Below are positions 11,005 through 21,579 of a stretch of DNA of 64,000 bases, one piece after another (position 1 is the first letter of the stretch; the number at the start of each line of letters is the position of its first letter). Location: the NCBI RefSeq assembly GCF_016808095.1, contig NC_068972.1, positions 7,310,001 to 7,374,000 of the forward strand. The letters run 5' to 3'. Source of the stretch: Vigna angularis (Eukaryota; Streptophyta; Magnoliopsida; Fabales; Fabaceae). The position numbers and the translations under genes were made by a program. The notes beneath the pieces were generated by a model that was not told the origin of the DNA, made no database searches, and was given only the letters and a program-made list of their open reading frames with translations.

Positions 11005-12776
11005 ATGACTCTCATTCCAGAACTTCAGGCCACAGAGCTGTTGCCAAGAGTTGTGAGCACTGGCAAGTCCTCCGCAAAAAGACAGAAGCTTCAAACAGAT
11101 ATTGAGGAGAAGCTTGCCATCACTGAATGCAGTGGCGACTCACAACCCAATTTGACTTCCATTATTTCCCACTACCTCCAGAGTCTAAAACACTACAGCT
11201 TACGCAACTTGGGTAGGCTTTTCATGTTTTCATTTTCTTTTGTTTACTTGCGTGGTTCATTTTCATTTGGATACAGAGTTTCATTAATTTTCATAACAAT
11301 ATTTTCTGTTCAGAGAGAGTATGTGTTATATATTGATTAAGAAAATCATATTCAATTGTAATTACAGGCTATCCTACCAATCAAGATTTCAACTATGACC
11401 CATTACACCCGTTACTCGATTTTCACCTTAACAATGCTGGTGATCCATTCCTGGGAAGCAGTTTCTCCCTAAATTCAACAAGTTTTGAAGTTTCAGTGCT
11501 TAATTGGTTTGCAAGTATCTGGGAGATAGAGACGAGTGAGTACTGGGGATATGTGACAAGTGGAGGAACAGAAGGAAATCTTCACGGGATTTTAGTAGGG
11601 TCAGTATAATGTCCAACACTTCTGATATTTCAAAAATATATATCAAACACAAACATTTATTTATATCTTGTTGTGTAGGAGAGAACAACTTCCTGATGGG
11701 ATATTATACACCTCAGAAGATTCACACTATTCAATCTTCAAAATAGCAAAAATGTATCGAATGAAGTGTGTGAAGGTTAGAACATTAATCTCTGGTGAGA
11801 TTGATTGTGCTGATCTGAAGGTTCAAGCTCTTGCACACAAGGACAAGCCAGCCATCATCAACTTAAACATAGGTTTTTTCTTCTCTTTTACTAAGCTAAC
11901 ACATTTTCTGTAGACGCATGCAGAACTTATTAAAAGGGATTATTCTCTTTCAGGAACGACAATGAAAGGAGGTATTGATGACCTTGATCTTGTAATACAA
12001 ACTCTGGAGGACTGTGGCTTCACTCCTGATCGCTACTATATTCACTGTGATGGAGCTCTATTTGGAATGATGTTTCCTTTTCTCAAACAAGTGAGTTCAA
12101 ACTATTTAACATTGACTTTTACCTGTTAGAGTAGACTTTTGGTCAAATATTAAATGAGTTTTTTTTAATGGTTTAAAATAACGTGTCAGTGATTTTCCAG
12201 GCATCAAGGATTAGCTTCAAGAAACCTATTGGAAGTGTGACTATTTCAGGTCACAAGTTTTTGGGATGTCCAATTCCTTGTGGTATAGTATTAACTCGTT
12301 TAGAATACATCAACGGATTATCCAAAGATGTTGAAGTTATTGCTTCAAGGGATGCCACCATCACAGGTAGCCGTAGCGGCCATGCTCCAATTTTTCTTTG
12401 GTACGCTTTAAAAACAAGAGGTTTAGTAGGACTCCAAAATGAAGTGCAAAAGTGCATAATGAATGCACAATACTTAAAAAATCGATTACTTGATGCTGGA
12501 ATCGGTGCAATGTTGAACAAATTTAGCAATATCGTTGTCTTTGAGAGACCTTTGGATTATAAGTTTTCCCGTAGGTGGAATTTGGCGTGCAATGGTAATA
12601 TTGCACATGTGGTGGTGATGCAACACATCACCGTTCAAATGTTAGACTCTTTTGTTGATGAATTTCTTCAACAGCGATCCATTTCGTTTGAAGAAGGACG
12701 ATTTCAACCTATCTGCGTTGCAAATGATATTGGTGCTGCAAATTGTGCTTGTACATTACACCATTCAATATCATAA
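11005..12776 (+). CDS. PLP-dependent group II decarboxylase (serine/histidine-decarboxylase-like), copy 2
   Basis: Five exons join in frame: 11005-11212, 11368-11599, 11679-11872, 11954-12090 and 12201-12776, all GT-AG, giving 448 residues. The start is the first ATG after an in-frame TAA at 10978-10980. The enzyme should decarboxylate an amino acid with pyridoxal phosphate; plant relatives are serine decarboxylases (making ethanolamine) or are labelled histidine decarboxylase. Motifs in order: [13 protein letters not shown] with the stacking His163, HCDGALFG with Asp244, and ISGHKFLG with the Schiff-base Lys276. Overall length is close to that of Arabidopsis-type serine decarboxylases minus part of their variable N-terminus. 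The gene is the intact partner of the copy at 452-2920, 8 kb upstream on the same strand, and its introns are all short (79-155 bp). No transit peptide is evident, so a cytosolic site is likely. Substrate is inferred from family only. Confidence 0.92.
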
Positions 12777-13164
12777 TCCAAAATCTATCCATTATTTAAT
12801 GCATATATATGAAAAGGATTCGTATCCTTTAAACCATGTTATTTGAGATTCATCTTATAATCTACAAATATACATGTCGTTAATACTTTAAGATATATTA
12901 TCTAATAGTTTAAGAACTCTTTAAGAGTGTGCTTTCATGATAGAGAAATAAATTCCATGTATTACTTTTTTTTCTAAAGGACCCCAGTTTTCCATAATTT
13001 TTTGTTTATATGACATATTATTCACAATATCTATCTAAACAGTACTGGTAATTTTTTATCATAATAATAAAATTATTTGATGATAAAAATTTAAAATTTA
13101 ACTTATAATTTAAAATAATTATTTGAGTTAATTATGACACATTATTTCACTACTCATTTTCATT
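12777..13164. other. Downstream flank of decarboxylase copy 2
   Basis: AT-rich sequence with likely 3' UTR at its start. No gene or repeat recognised. Confidence 0.5.
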
Positions 13165-14653
13165 ATTAAGGTTGAGTTTCTCTTACATAGAACTTTTTAC
13201 ATGGCAACATTTACAAAATTGACACATCATCATCTTCTACCCCTAGAAACCCTAGCCTTTCCCTACCATCCATCGTCGGACCACCAGTAGCAAAGCTGTC
13301 GCAAATCGCCATGGGGATCCTTCGTCACCTCCACCATAAATAACATCGTCGGACCGCAACACTCATCTTCTCCACCATCAATAACTAAAATCGTTCATCT
13401 CCATTGGAGGGATTTTTCCATAGAGATTTCAAGCTAGAACCCAAATTGCAAGCCCTAATTGCAGGGAACATCAGACCACTCCGAGATAGCCATAAATCAC
13501 GCCACCTCAGAGATAGTCCAAAATCACCATGCCACACCGCCTCCGCCAGACCCTAAGCCGTCGTGACCACTATCTCTTCTGCGAGAGGCCACCACACTCG
13601 CGCTTCACCACATCAACGGTGGTGTCTCCATTTGAAAGCATCAAGCCACCTTGCAACTGTCGCCTAACCCTAATCCGTCGCAAGCCGCTACATTTTTCGC
13701 CACGATGTTGAAGCGCTTTAGTACCACCATCAACCTCGCGAGCGTCACGCACAACCCACACAACCCTCATCGTTTCACCATCATCATCAACCGCATCAGA
13801 AACCTGCAGAAGAACCCAGAAATCGCGAACTGCATTGATGCACGAAGCTTCAACCTCCATCGCAAAAGACCATCTTTGCTTCTTCAACGCGTCGTCACGA
13901 CACACCTCCATCACCTTCGCCAAGCCCAAACTTGCAAACCACAAAATCAAAAAGAGCTTATCCTAAATCCCAATCACGATAAACCCTAGTTCGCGAAACG
14001 CCACCATCGACCTCGCTATCAGCCACAAGCCTCCATGGCCACCATGCCGCAATAATAACCATGCTGCCACCCAAACACCATTGAAGCCTCCATGGAAACC
14101 CTGCAAATAAAAAACCACAGAGCCACCAGAGAGCCATCTTCGCGCCTTCAAATCGCAAAACGAGAGACCCTTCGCATCCATCGTTGGCCACCGTGAATGA
14201 AGGGGCGAAACCCTGATTCTAAAAAATCTTCCCCAATCTGCAGAATAAGAAGTGGCGTAATGAAGATGTCCGTGAGGGTTTCTCTGCTTCGTGATTTCTG
14301 TGTGTGTGTGTGTGATTTGATTCACGATGGTCACAAATGGTGAGGATTTCGCAGAGGAAGCAATGGTCGCAATGGTTGTGGCAGCGCGGAGGAGATGACG
14401 ACAACGCTACGATGGTTGCTAATTTTTTTTGTAAAAAAAATAAATAAAAAAGACATGTCAAAATATATTGAATTCCATCTCATTTAGAAACGAAGCTCAG
14501 CATGTCATGTCAACCATACGTTAACGCTGTTGGACTCAATTTAACGATTATTGCAATTTTATTGCAATTTTAATAAAATAAGGACCCAATTTAGACGCCG
14601 TTAAAGAAGATGATCAATTTGAGATTTTGAAAGACCTATCGAAACACTAAACC
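13165..14653. mobile_element. TIR transposon of the GGTTTAATGT family, left end missing
   Basis: The right end (about 14460-14653), reverse-complemented, begins GGTTTAGTGTTTCGATAGGTC and matches the ends of the complete element at 50880-52248. A shared inner block is GTCTAAATTGGGTCCTTATT. The interior is unusually GC-rich for this window and contains CCACCATC-type low-complexity coding-like text but no recognisable protein. I found no matching left terminus; the left boundary given is where the composition changes. Confidence 0.6.
14298..14313. repeat. (GT)n microsatellite
   Basis: A short GT run within the GC-richer interior of the truncated TIR element. Confidence 0.8.
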
Positions 14654-14775
14654 AAAAAAGTATATATTTAAATACATTAAATATATTTATACAGTTATAT
14701 TCATTAATAAAGAAAACAATAATAAAAATATTGAATATTTTAAATATAACATTTTATTCATCTTCATTGTATACT

Positions 14776-14960
14776 TTTCAAATGGGATTTTATATGTCTA
14801 ACAAGACTCGCAATACTCAATATTAAAAATCGGAAAGAATAGATAAGATGCAACGTTTGACAGTTGCCACACTAGAGTTTCTGGTGAGATTGATTGTGTT
14901 ATTATCTAAAAGGCTTTACTTCTTCGTAAAGACAAACCCGCCACCATTAATTTCAACATT
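14776..14960 (+). pseudogene. Relic of decarboxylase exon 3 (third cluster copy)
   Basis: This stretch aligns along its length with exon 3 of the two decarboxylase genes (1039-1232 and 11679-11872). Shared blocks include ATGGGATTTTATATG, TACTCAATATTAAAAAT, TCTGGTGAGATTGATTGTG and GACAAACCCGCCACCATTAA. Stops and small indels break the frame. It has the same orientation and lies 2 kb after the intact second copy. No neighbouring exon remnants were found. It shows that the cluster once had, or received, at least one more copy. Confidence 0.85.
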
Positions 14961-15521
14961 TAAATTAGTTTGGGAATTAAAATTGAAATATATCTAATAG
15001 TAGCTATCAAGACTTTAATATTTAAATTAATCTTTAATTTAAAATTAAAGATTAATTTAAAATCGATAATAGTAAATAATTAAAATTTTGATAAATAATG
15101 TTAGAAACTAATTTATACATTAATTTATAAATCAATAGTAATATTTTATTTATAATAAAATCTATTTTAAATATTAATAATTTTTAATTTATAAAATAAT
15201 ATTTAACTCAATTAATAGTTATTTTAATTACTATTTAATATTTTTTTGTTATAGATAAGGTCACAACCATCAATGGAAGAGTGAGAACAATGAAATTGCT
15301 AGAAAAGTAGAAATACAAATAACATTTTGTTCTTATAAAAGTAAAAAGTTATGTCATAATATCTTGAAAACTAACATAGGAGGAAGTTATGAGAGAGAAT
15401 AACTATAAGCAGAACAGGGATTTGAAAGTTTGATGAAAGGTTGAATTTATTCACATAGGATTAAAGAAGGAATGTATATCTCATTAGCCTACAGGGGGAT
15501 GGTTTGAAACAGAGAATTATA
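14961..15521. other. AT-rich sequence with local inverted repeats, no gene
   Basis: The stretch 15000-15240 is almost entirely A and T, with self-complementary segments around TTTAATTTAAAATTAAAG. No gene identified. Confidence 0.5.
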
Positions 15522-18369
15522 TAGCTGTCAAATTAGTACATTTGATTAGACCTGTCAATTTGGCCCTTCTTACATGGTTTGGCCTTAACCCACGTGGGTT
15601 GGGACCAAAAAATTCCACATGACCAAAAAGCCTCTCATAGAAAAAGCCCACGGAGCCAAAATATCTTCAAAAGTCCTGTGGACCAGGACCAACCCATGGG
15701 CCTTTTTTTTAGAAAAAATATTCATTTTGAATACAAGAAAAAATATAATTAACTCCTAATTTGTTACAAAAATAGTTATAATAGAAAATAAATTGAAATT
15801 TTTATAAGAGGAGAGTTCTAAAGTCAAGAAGCAAAAGCAAAATGACAATATTTATTGAGTTAGATTCTCTAAGTATATAATTAAAGGATCATTTTATAAA
15901 TTTGAAATTTAAATATTTAATTTCACTTTTTTTTTAAGTTATAAGTAAGAAATTAACTTTTTATCTAAAATTATCCTAATTGAAATTTAAGAGAAGATTT
16001 TCTCTAATTGAAGCTCTTAATTTTAAAAAAATAGGCTTCTTTATTTTCTTAGAAAGTTATTGAAAAATAAATTAAATATAAATGATTTTCTTTTTCATTT
16101 TATACTCAACAAATCATGTTCATAACAAAAATAATAAATAAAAAGAAAAAAACTCATAAACCTTGTGCAAACTGAAGTTGTATTCGCCCATAGAATTCAA
16201 TCTCGTCGTACTACTCACTCAAAATGTTTACATTTTAAATGTCATAAACATAAATATAAATATAAACATAAACATACATTTATGTTATGTGTTCTAATTG
16301 AAAGTTAAAAATAAATTATTTAATGTGTTAGTTAAAGAATTGAAACACTATAACATTTGTCATTCTTTAGTACTTTAGGTCTATTTAAAATTTTCATTTT
16401 TTTATAAATTTTTAAGAAATTAACTTTCTTTTTATAATATATCTTATGGTGATTTTGAGAAAAGATTATCAGAGAGAAAAAAACAAAATAAAACATAAGT
16501 TTAATTTACACATAAAATGTTAATACTATTTCTGATCAAAAAAATTTAGATAATAAATTTTTGAATTATTTTTAATTTTAAATAATTAAAAGCAGATTGA
16601 GTGATATTTTAGAAGTCGAGGAAACAAAACAGTAATTCTTTTTAAGAAATGTAAAAGCAGTGCAAATATTAAATCAAATTAATATGTTATTATCTCTCTT
16701 TGGGGTTATTTTGATATTACTAATTATATATAATTTTCTAATAATTGGTGTCTGCAACATAAGACATAATTTTATTAAAATTGACAACAAAATAAAGCAT
16801 TTTTATAATATTTCAGTAAAATAAATTTGTAATACTATTTAGTTGTATAAAATTAAGTGTGTGGTTTGCAATTGTTTTTAATTATTTAAAAAAGTGGTTA
16901 TTTTGAATATTAAATATTCTATTATACTATAATTAATTAGTTTTATTTAATAATTTGAAATAAGAAATCAATTACATGAATATAAAATTTAGTACTTTTA
17001 ATAGTTACTATTAAGAATGTTGAAGTTTAGTTTCCAAAAAAATTTTAGTGGGCTAAACCCACCTTAACCCTGACCCTAACCCCCTTGATATGGGGCTTTG
17101 GGGGTTGGGGCTTTTTTTTGGCCCCCATTTGAGGGGTTTCTTAAGAGGGGACTTTTTCAAGAGTGGGTTAAGGTTAGTCCCGGGGTCATGGGTCAAATTG
17201 ACACCTCTACATTTGATAGGCCTGGCCCTAACTCATGTGGTTTGGAGCCAAACACGCAAAAAATATTTCTTAATAAAAAGGCCTATAGGACCAAATATTC
17301 ACAAAGTCCTATAGGTTACCTCAGTCCATGAATATTTCTTTTTAGGATGAGAAAATTATAATAATAAATCATAAATCTATAAATAAAATATTTATAATCT
17401 CAACACCATTACTTTGTAAACGTTGTTTCCGCTTGTTTTGACCCTTATGATTCTTGTTCTCTTCACCAAGTCTCTTAATTTCCATCACATCATTTCCAGC
17501 CACAAATTGAACTTCCTCCAGTTCTACACAGTTATCGAATTTAGAATTCTCATCCTCTTATTGTTCAGGATCATCAATTTCCAATTACCCAGACACCTCA
17601 CATCACAACTCTCAGAATAGCTATCATAATTGTCATTCGCAAAACTCATCAACTTCTCTGGTTGATGATGCTTAAGTGGAGCAAATGATCCTCCAGTCTT
17701 TTATTGACGAATTACAGCGATTTGATCATACCGCTCAGCTAATGATCAATGTGTTTTATAGAAGTCTTCAACCATGATGTGGTCTCTTCTTGTAATACAT
17801 CTCAGCACGTTGGGAAAAGGAACCTGCATCTTCTTCAATTAGTTTTGACATTGCCTTTGTCTTCTCATGTTCCATTATTAAACTACATATGAACAAAAAG
17901 GCCAGGACATCATTCGCATGGCCTAATTATCCATCTAAGCTTTCACTTCCAGAAAAATAAATATAATCCAACTAAGCACTAATTGCTAGAGCTAACAAAT
18001 GCATAGGGACAAAGTCAAAAGGGAGCAAAGGATGGAAGTTCATTTTGTGACTTGCAAAGGATGTGATGGAAATTGAGAGACTTGATGAAGAGAACAAGAA
18101 TCATAAGGGTCAAAACAAGGCCAAAACAACGTTTACTAAGGAGTGGTGTTGAGATTATAAATATTTTATTTCTAGATTTGTGATTTATTATTATAATTTT
18201 CTCATGCTAAAAAGGAAGACTCTTGGGCTGATTTTAGCCCATAAGATTTTGTGGATATTTGGTCCTATGAGCTTTTTTTAATAAGGAATTTTTTCGGTCG
18301 TGTGGGCTTTTTTATTCCAAACCACATGGGTCAGGGTCGGGCCTATCAAATGAGCTAATTTGACAGTTA
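15522..18369. mobile_element. Long-TIR DNA transposon split by a nested insertion
   Basis: After removing the insertion at 15547-17209 and one copy of its target duplication, the left arm (15522-15546 joined to 17218-17518) pairs with the right arm (18039-18369) as inverted repeats of about 330 bp. The ends are TAGCTGTCAAATTAG and, reverse-complemented, TAACTGTCAAATTAG. Shared inner blocks include CATGTGGTTTGGA, AGGACCAAATAT, GAGAAAATTATAATAATAAA and CCCTTATGATTCTTGTTCTC. The pre-insertion element would be about 1.18 kb. TAG/TAA-type ends suggest hAT affinity, but I could not find a convincing 8-bp target duplication. No transposase frame is present. Confidence 0.78.
15547..17209. mobile_element. 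hAT-like element nested inside the long-TIR element
   Basis: The ends are TAGACCTGTCAATTTGG and, reverse-complemented, TAGAGGTGTCAATTTGAC. Both flanks carry the identical octamer CATTTGAT (15539-15546 and 17210-17217), the 8-bp target duplication of hAT elements. Rejoining the flanks restores the left arm of the host element, which confirms insertion. Subterminal segments are rich in GGCC/CCCA motifs, and the 1.66-kb interior is AT-rich without transposase coding. Confidence 0.87.
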
Positions 18370-18787
18370 TAGATAGAAGGTGTTATACTAAATTGTAACC
18401 AAACATCTGTCCGGTGGCAGATATGAAGTAAAATGCTACTAGGGATTTTATTTAATGTTGTGTTGATCATAAAAAAGAAACACATAAGATTATAAGCATA
18501 GTTAGATTTCGCTCATACAAGGTGACACATCCACGAACATAGGGCTCAGAAAAATATGAATGTTTGAAATCACAAAACAACCATTCATCAAGTTAAATTG
18601 TTTCCACCAGAATGTTGAAAATAACATAAAGAAAGTGAACAAGACTCAGGTTCCATAGTCTGACACTGTAAAACATAACAATAAAGAGCAGGACAATGAT
18701 ATCCTTGGCAACTCTGGAGCATTGCAAACATAGATGGTATTAGCGATTGTGCTAATGAACTAGTTTTTCTGATTGAAGTTGGAGAAG
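18370..18787. other. 3' flank of the bZIP gene
   Basis: Sequence between the end of the long-TIR element and the bZIP stop codon. It probably includes the bZIP 3' UTR; nothing else recognised. Confidence 0.5.
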
Positions 18788-21523
18788 TTATATATTAGGG
18801 CCATAATGCCCCCTGGAGAGTTGTGGTTGCTGAGGGTTCAGATGCTGCTGAGATGGAGGGTTATGAAACTGTTGCAGAGGTAACTTGGAAGAGAATGGAG
18901 AGAAAATGTTCCCTTGAAAACGACAACTCAATAAAACATCTAGATTTCTATTTTCATCCTTCAGGCCCTGAATTTCTCCATTCAACACAACACTCAGAGC
19001 TGCAAATTACAAGACTCTCATTATCAAAGTATCGTAAAAAATCACAATCTAATTGCGGCTTACAATTTGTCCTCTTTCTTATACAATTTTCTTTTTTAGT
19101 TTAATAAAAGTAATAATCTATAAATGTAGAAATGCAGATATATGATGATATTGTTAGTGCTATAGGAGTAAACAACTATGAAACTATGCATACCATCTTT
19201 AATTCGGTCTTCTTCTCGCATGATGTCTAATTTTACTCTGACCTCCTTTACATGAAGAGCCCTTCCTCTATTCCCCATCTGCATATGTGTACGTAATTAA
19301 ACATACGAAATCAACAAAATTTTTATTCTATTAGAGGAAAGTTATTAAGCTCCTCATCAATTGACCCAAGGTAATGATAATAAAAGCAAGTATATAACAT
19401 GAATGAAAAAAGTATACATCGGGACAGAAATTACATCTTCAAAATTGCACAGCATTATTTAATGGTTCCAGTCATAATATCATATTTTAAGTATTACAAA
19501 CTTTATTTTTTAAGTGTGATTTAATATTATTTTGTAAAAAGGAAGAAACATAATAAAAAGTTCATTTTAATAAAATATTTATAAAATTTCTTATTTCTAT
19601 ATGCAATAAATGTATATATGTGTGTGTATGATTAAAGACTGGATAAAAAAAGTAATAGAATCAATTTAACAGTGAAATAAAAACAAAATTGTAATGCAAC
19701 TCTTTAAAAGAAACCAAGAGAGTTTTACTACTTCAATAATTACAAAATAAACATATGTCATTAATTTAGCCGTAAACACACAAGTCACTCTCTCAACTAT
19801 CATAATGTCATGGACGTAAACCTAATTACCAAGGTATTATGATTAACCATTTAGGAAATCATGTCACCGTAATATGCGAGTATAACAAATCAAGTCATAG
19901 GTAGATGGTATAGTGAATTTGATTATATTTCTTGAATTGTTTTTTTTTTTTAACAAATAAAACCTTAGAGGTAGGATTACTTTATAGATATACCGCAAGT
20001 AGTATTTTTTTACATAATCACATTCTAGAACATTTAGTCATAGTTGTTAAAAATGAACATTAAGGTTGGTATACAATGGTCAGACAAGTCTTTCTAATAT
20101 ATGTAGTAAAGAGAAAGATTAAGTATTAAGAGCACTAAAACTTGTTAGGGGTTTGTGTTATATGGGTTAAACAACAAATTAGGTAGTGAAAACAGTTTCA
20201 ACAATAAGATATCATACATAGTTTTGGTAAAAGAAGCTCTCATAGGTGGTGAAAGTTGTGAAAGAACTAATTGGCGATAAAAGGAGGAACAAGCTGAACA
20301 CCTAACTTTATGCATTAATATTTAAACTGTTTCAGTTTTGCTTGCAGCTCTTCGAGTTTTGGTAATAAGACATCGAATCATCAATGTATTTTTTTTTTTG
20401 AACTTTTTCTTAATCTGAAACAACTTCTGTCATGGTTTTTCTTGGCTCTATAATTGGCTTATCCTTCTATTCTAATCCTCGTATGTATGATATACATATT
20501 TTTAAAGCACGGAATGGAATAGAAAGGAGGAGGGACATCATGAGACATATGTGCAAATAGAATTTTGAAAATTATTTTGGTGGAAAACAAAGGTTATCAC
20601 GATTTAGTTCTTTTATACAAGTGCTAAAATTTGTGAGAGGGATAACTATTCGTATATATAGTGAACTGAATTATAAAGTTTCGATGTAGAAGATAATTCA
20701 GTATAGTATTATTTTGCTTATTGTAACTAATGTGGAAGGATTTTAAAGGGTTTTTTATATATAGGTTTGATTGGTAGGGCGAGATCTATATGAAAAGTTA
20801 ATATAATTTTCTGAAAGTCTCTTGTATATAATCAAATTTTCTCAAAGTTCATAAAGTACGGAATTGACACAATTTTAGAGACCAGGTGTGTGTAAAACCA
20901 CACAGGAAGACATTAGAAATTTCAATTGAGTTTGAACTCCTTACCCAGCCCTAGGATCCCCGTTGCTGCCAAATATTGTAATTTAATCTAATTATTACTA
21001 CCTTTTTTATTCATAATAAGGCATAGCTGTTTGAGAAAGACAACATCCATATTTAGTTTTAAAAAAATCTATATATATTTAGTTTCAAATCGTTTATAAT
21101 TAATATATGAAGGGAAAAAGATCTAACATGTGTAATATTTTTGTTATGTATAGAACCATAATAAATTGAAAGGAAAACACATACCTGAAGCAAGCAAATA
21201 TTATTAAACAGGTTAGTTATTTGAATTTCAAGCAATTCCACATTCTTTTGCAACTCTATCAAATAACGCTTTTTCCTTTCCTTTGATTTAGCAGCAGATT
21301 CCCTATTAGCAAGAATCCTACAAAACACAAAAAATTAAAACGTATATCAGTGTGAGAATATGAATCCCACAACCCCGAAACTTGTTTCTCATGTGTGTTC
21401 TAATCAATAAAATCATATGAAAAGAATTGAACTAACAACCCCTGGACCAACATTTTAATAAGATTATACAATTAAGTTGGTGAAGGCTATAACTAATTCA
21501 TTCTATCGACTTTTAAATGAAGA

Positions 21524-21579
<56 letters not shown>

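Noticed and set aside
13529..14461. Several open frames on both strands in the GC-rich patch
   Set aside because: They are His/Pro/Thr/Arg-rich low-complexity text inside a truncated TIR element, overlap each other, and have no recognisable domain.
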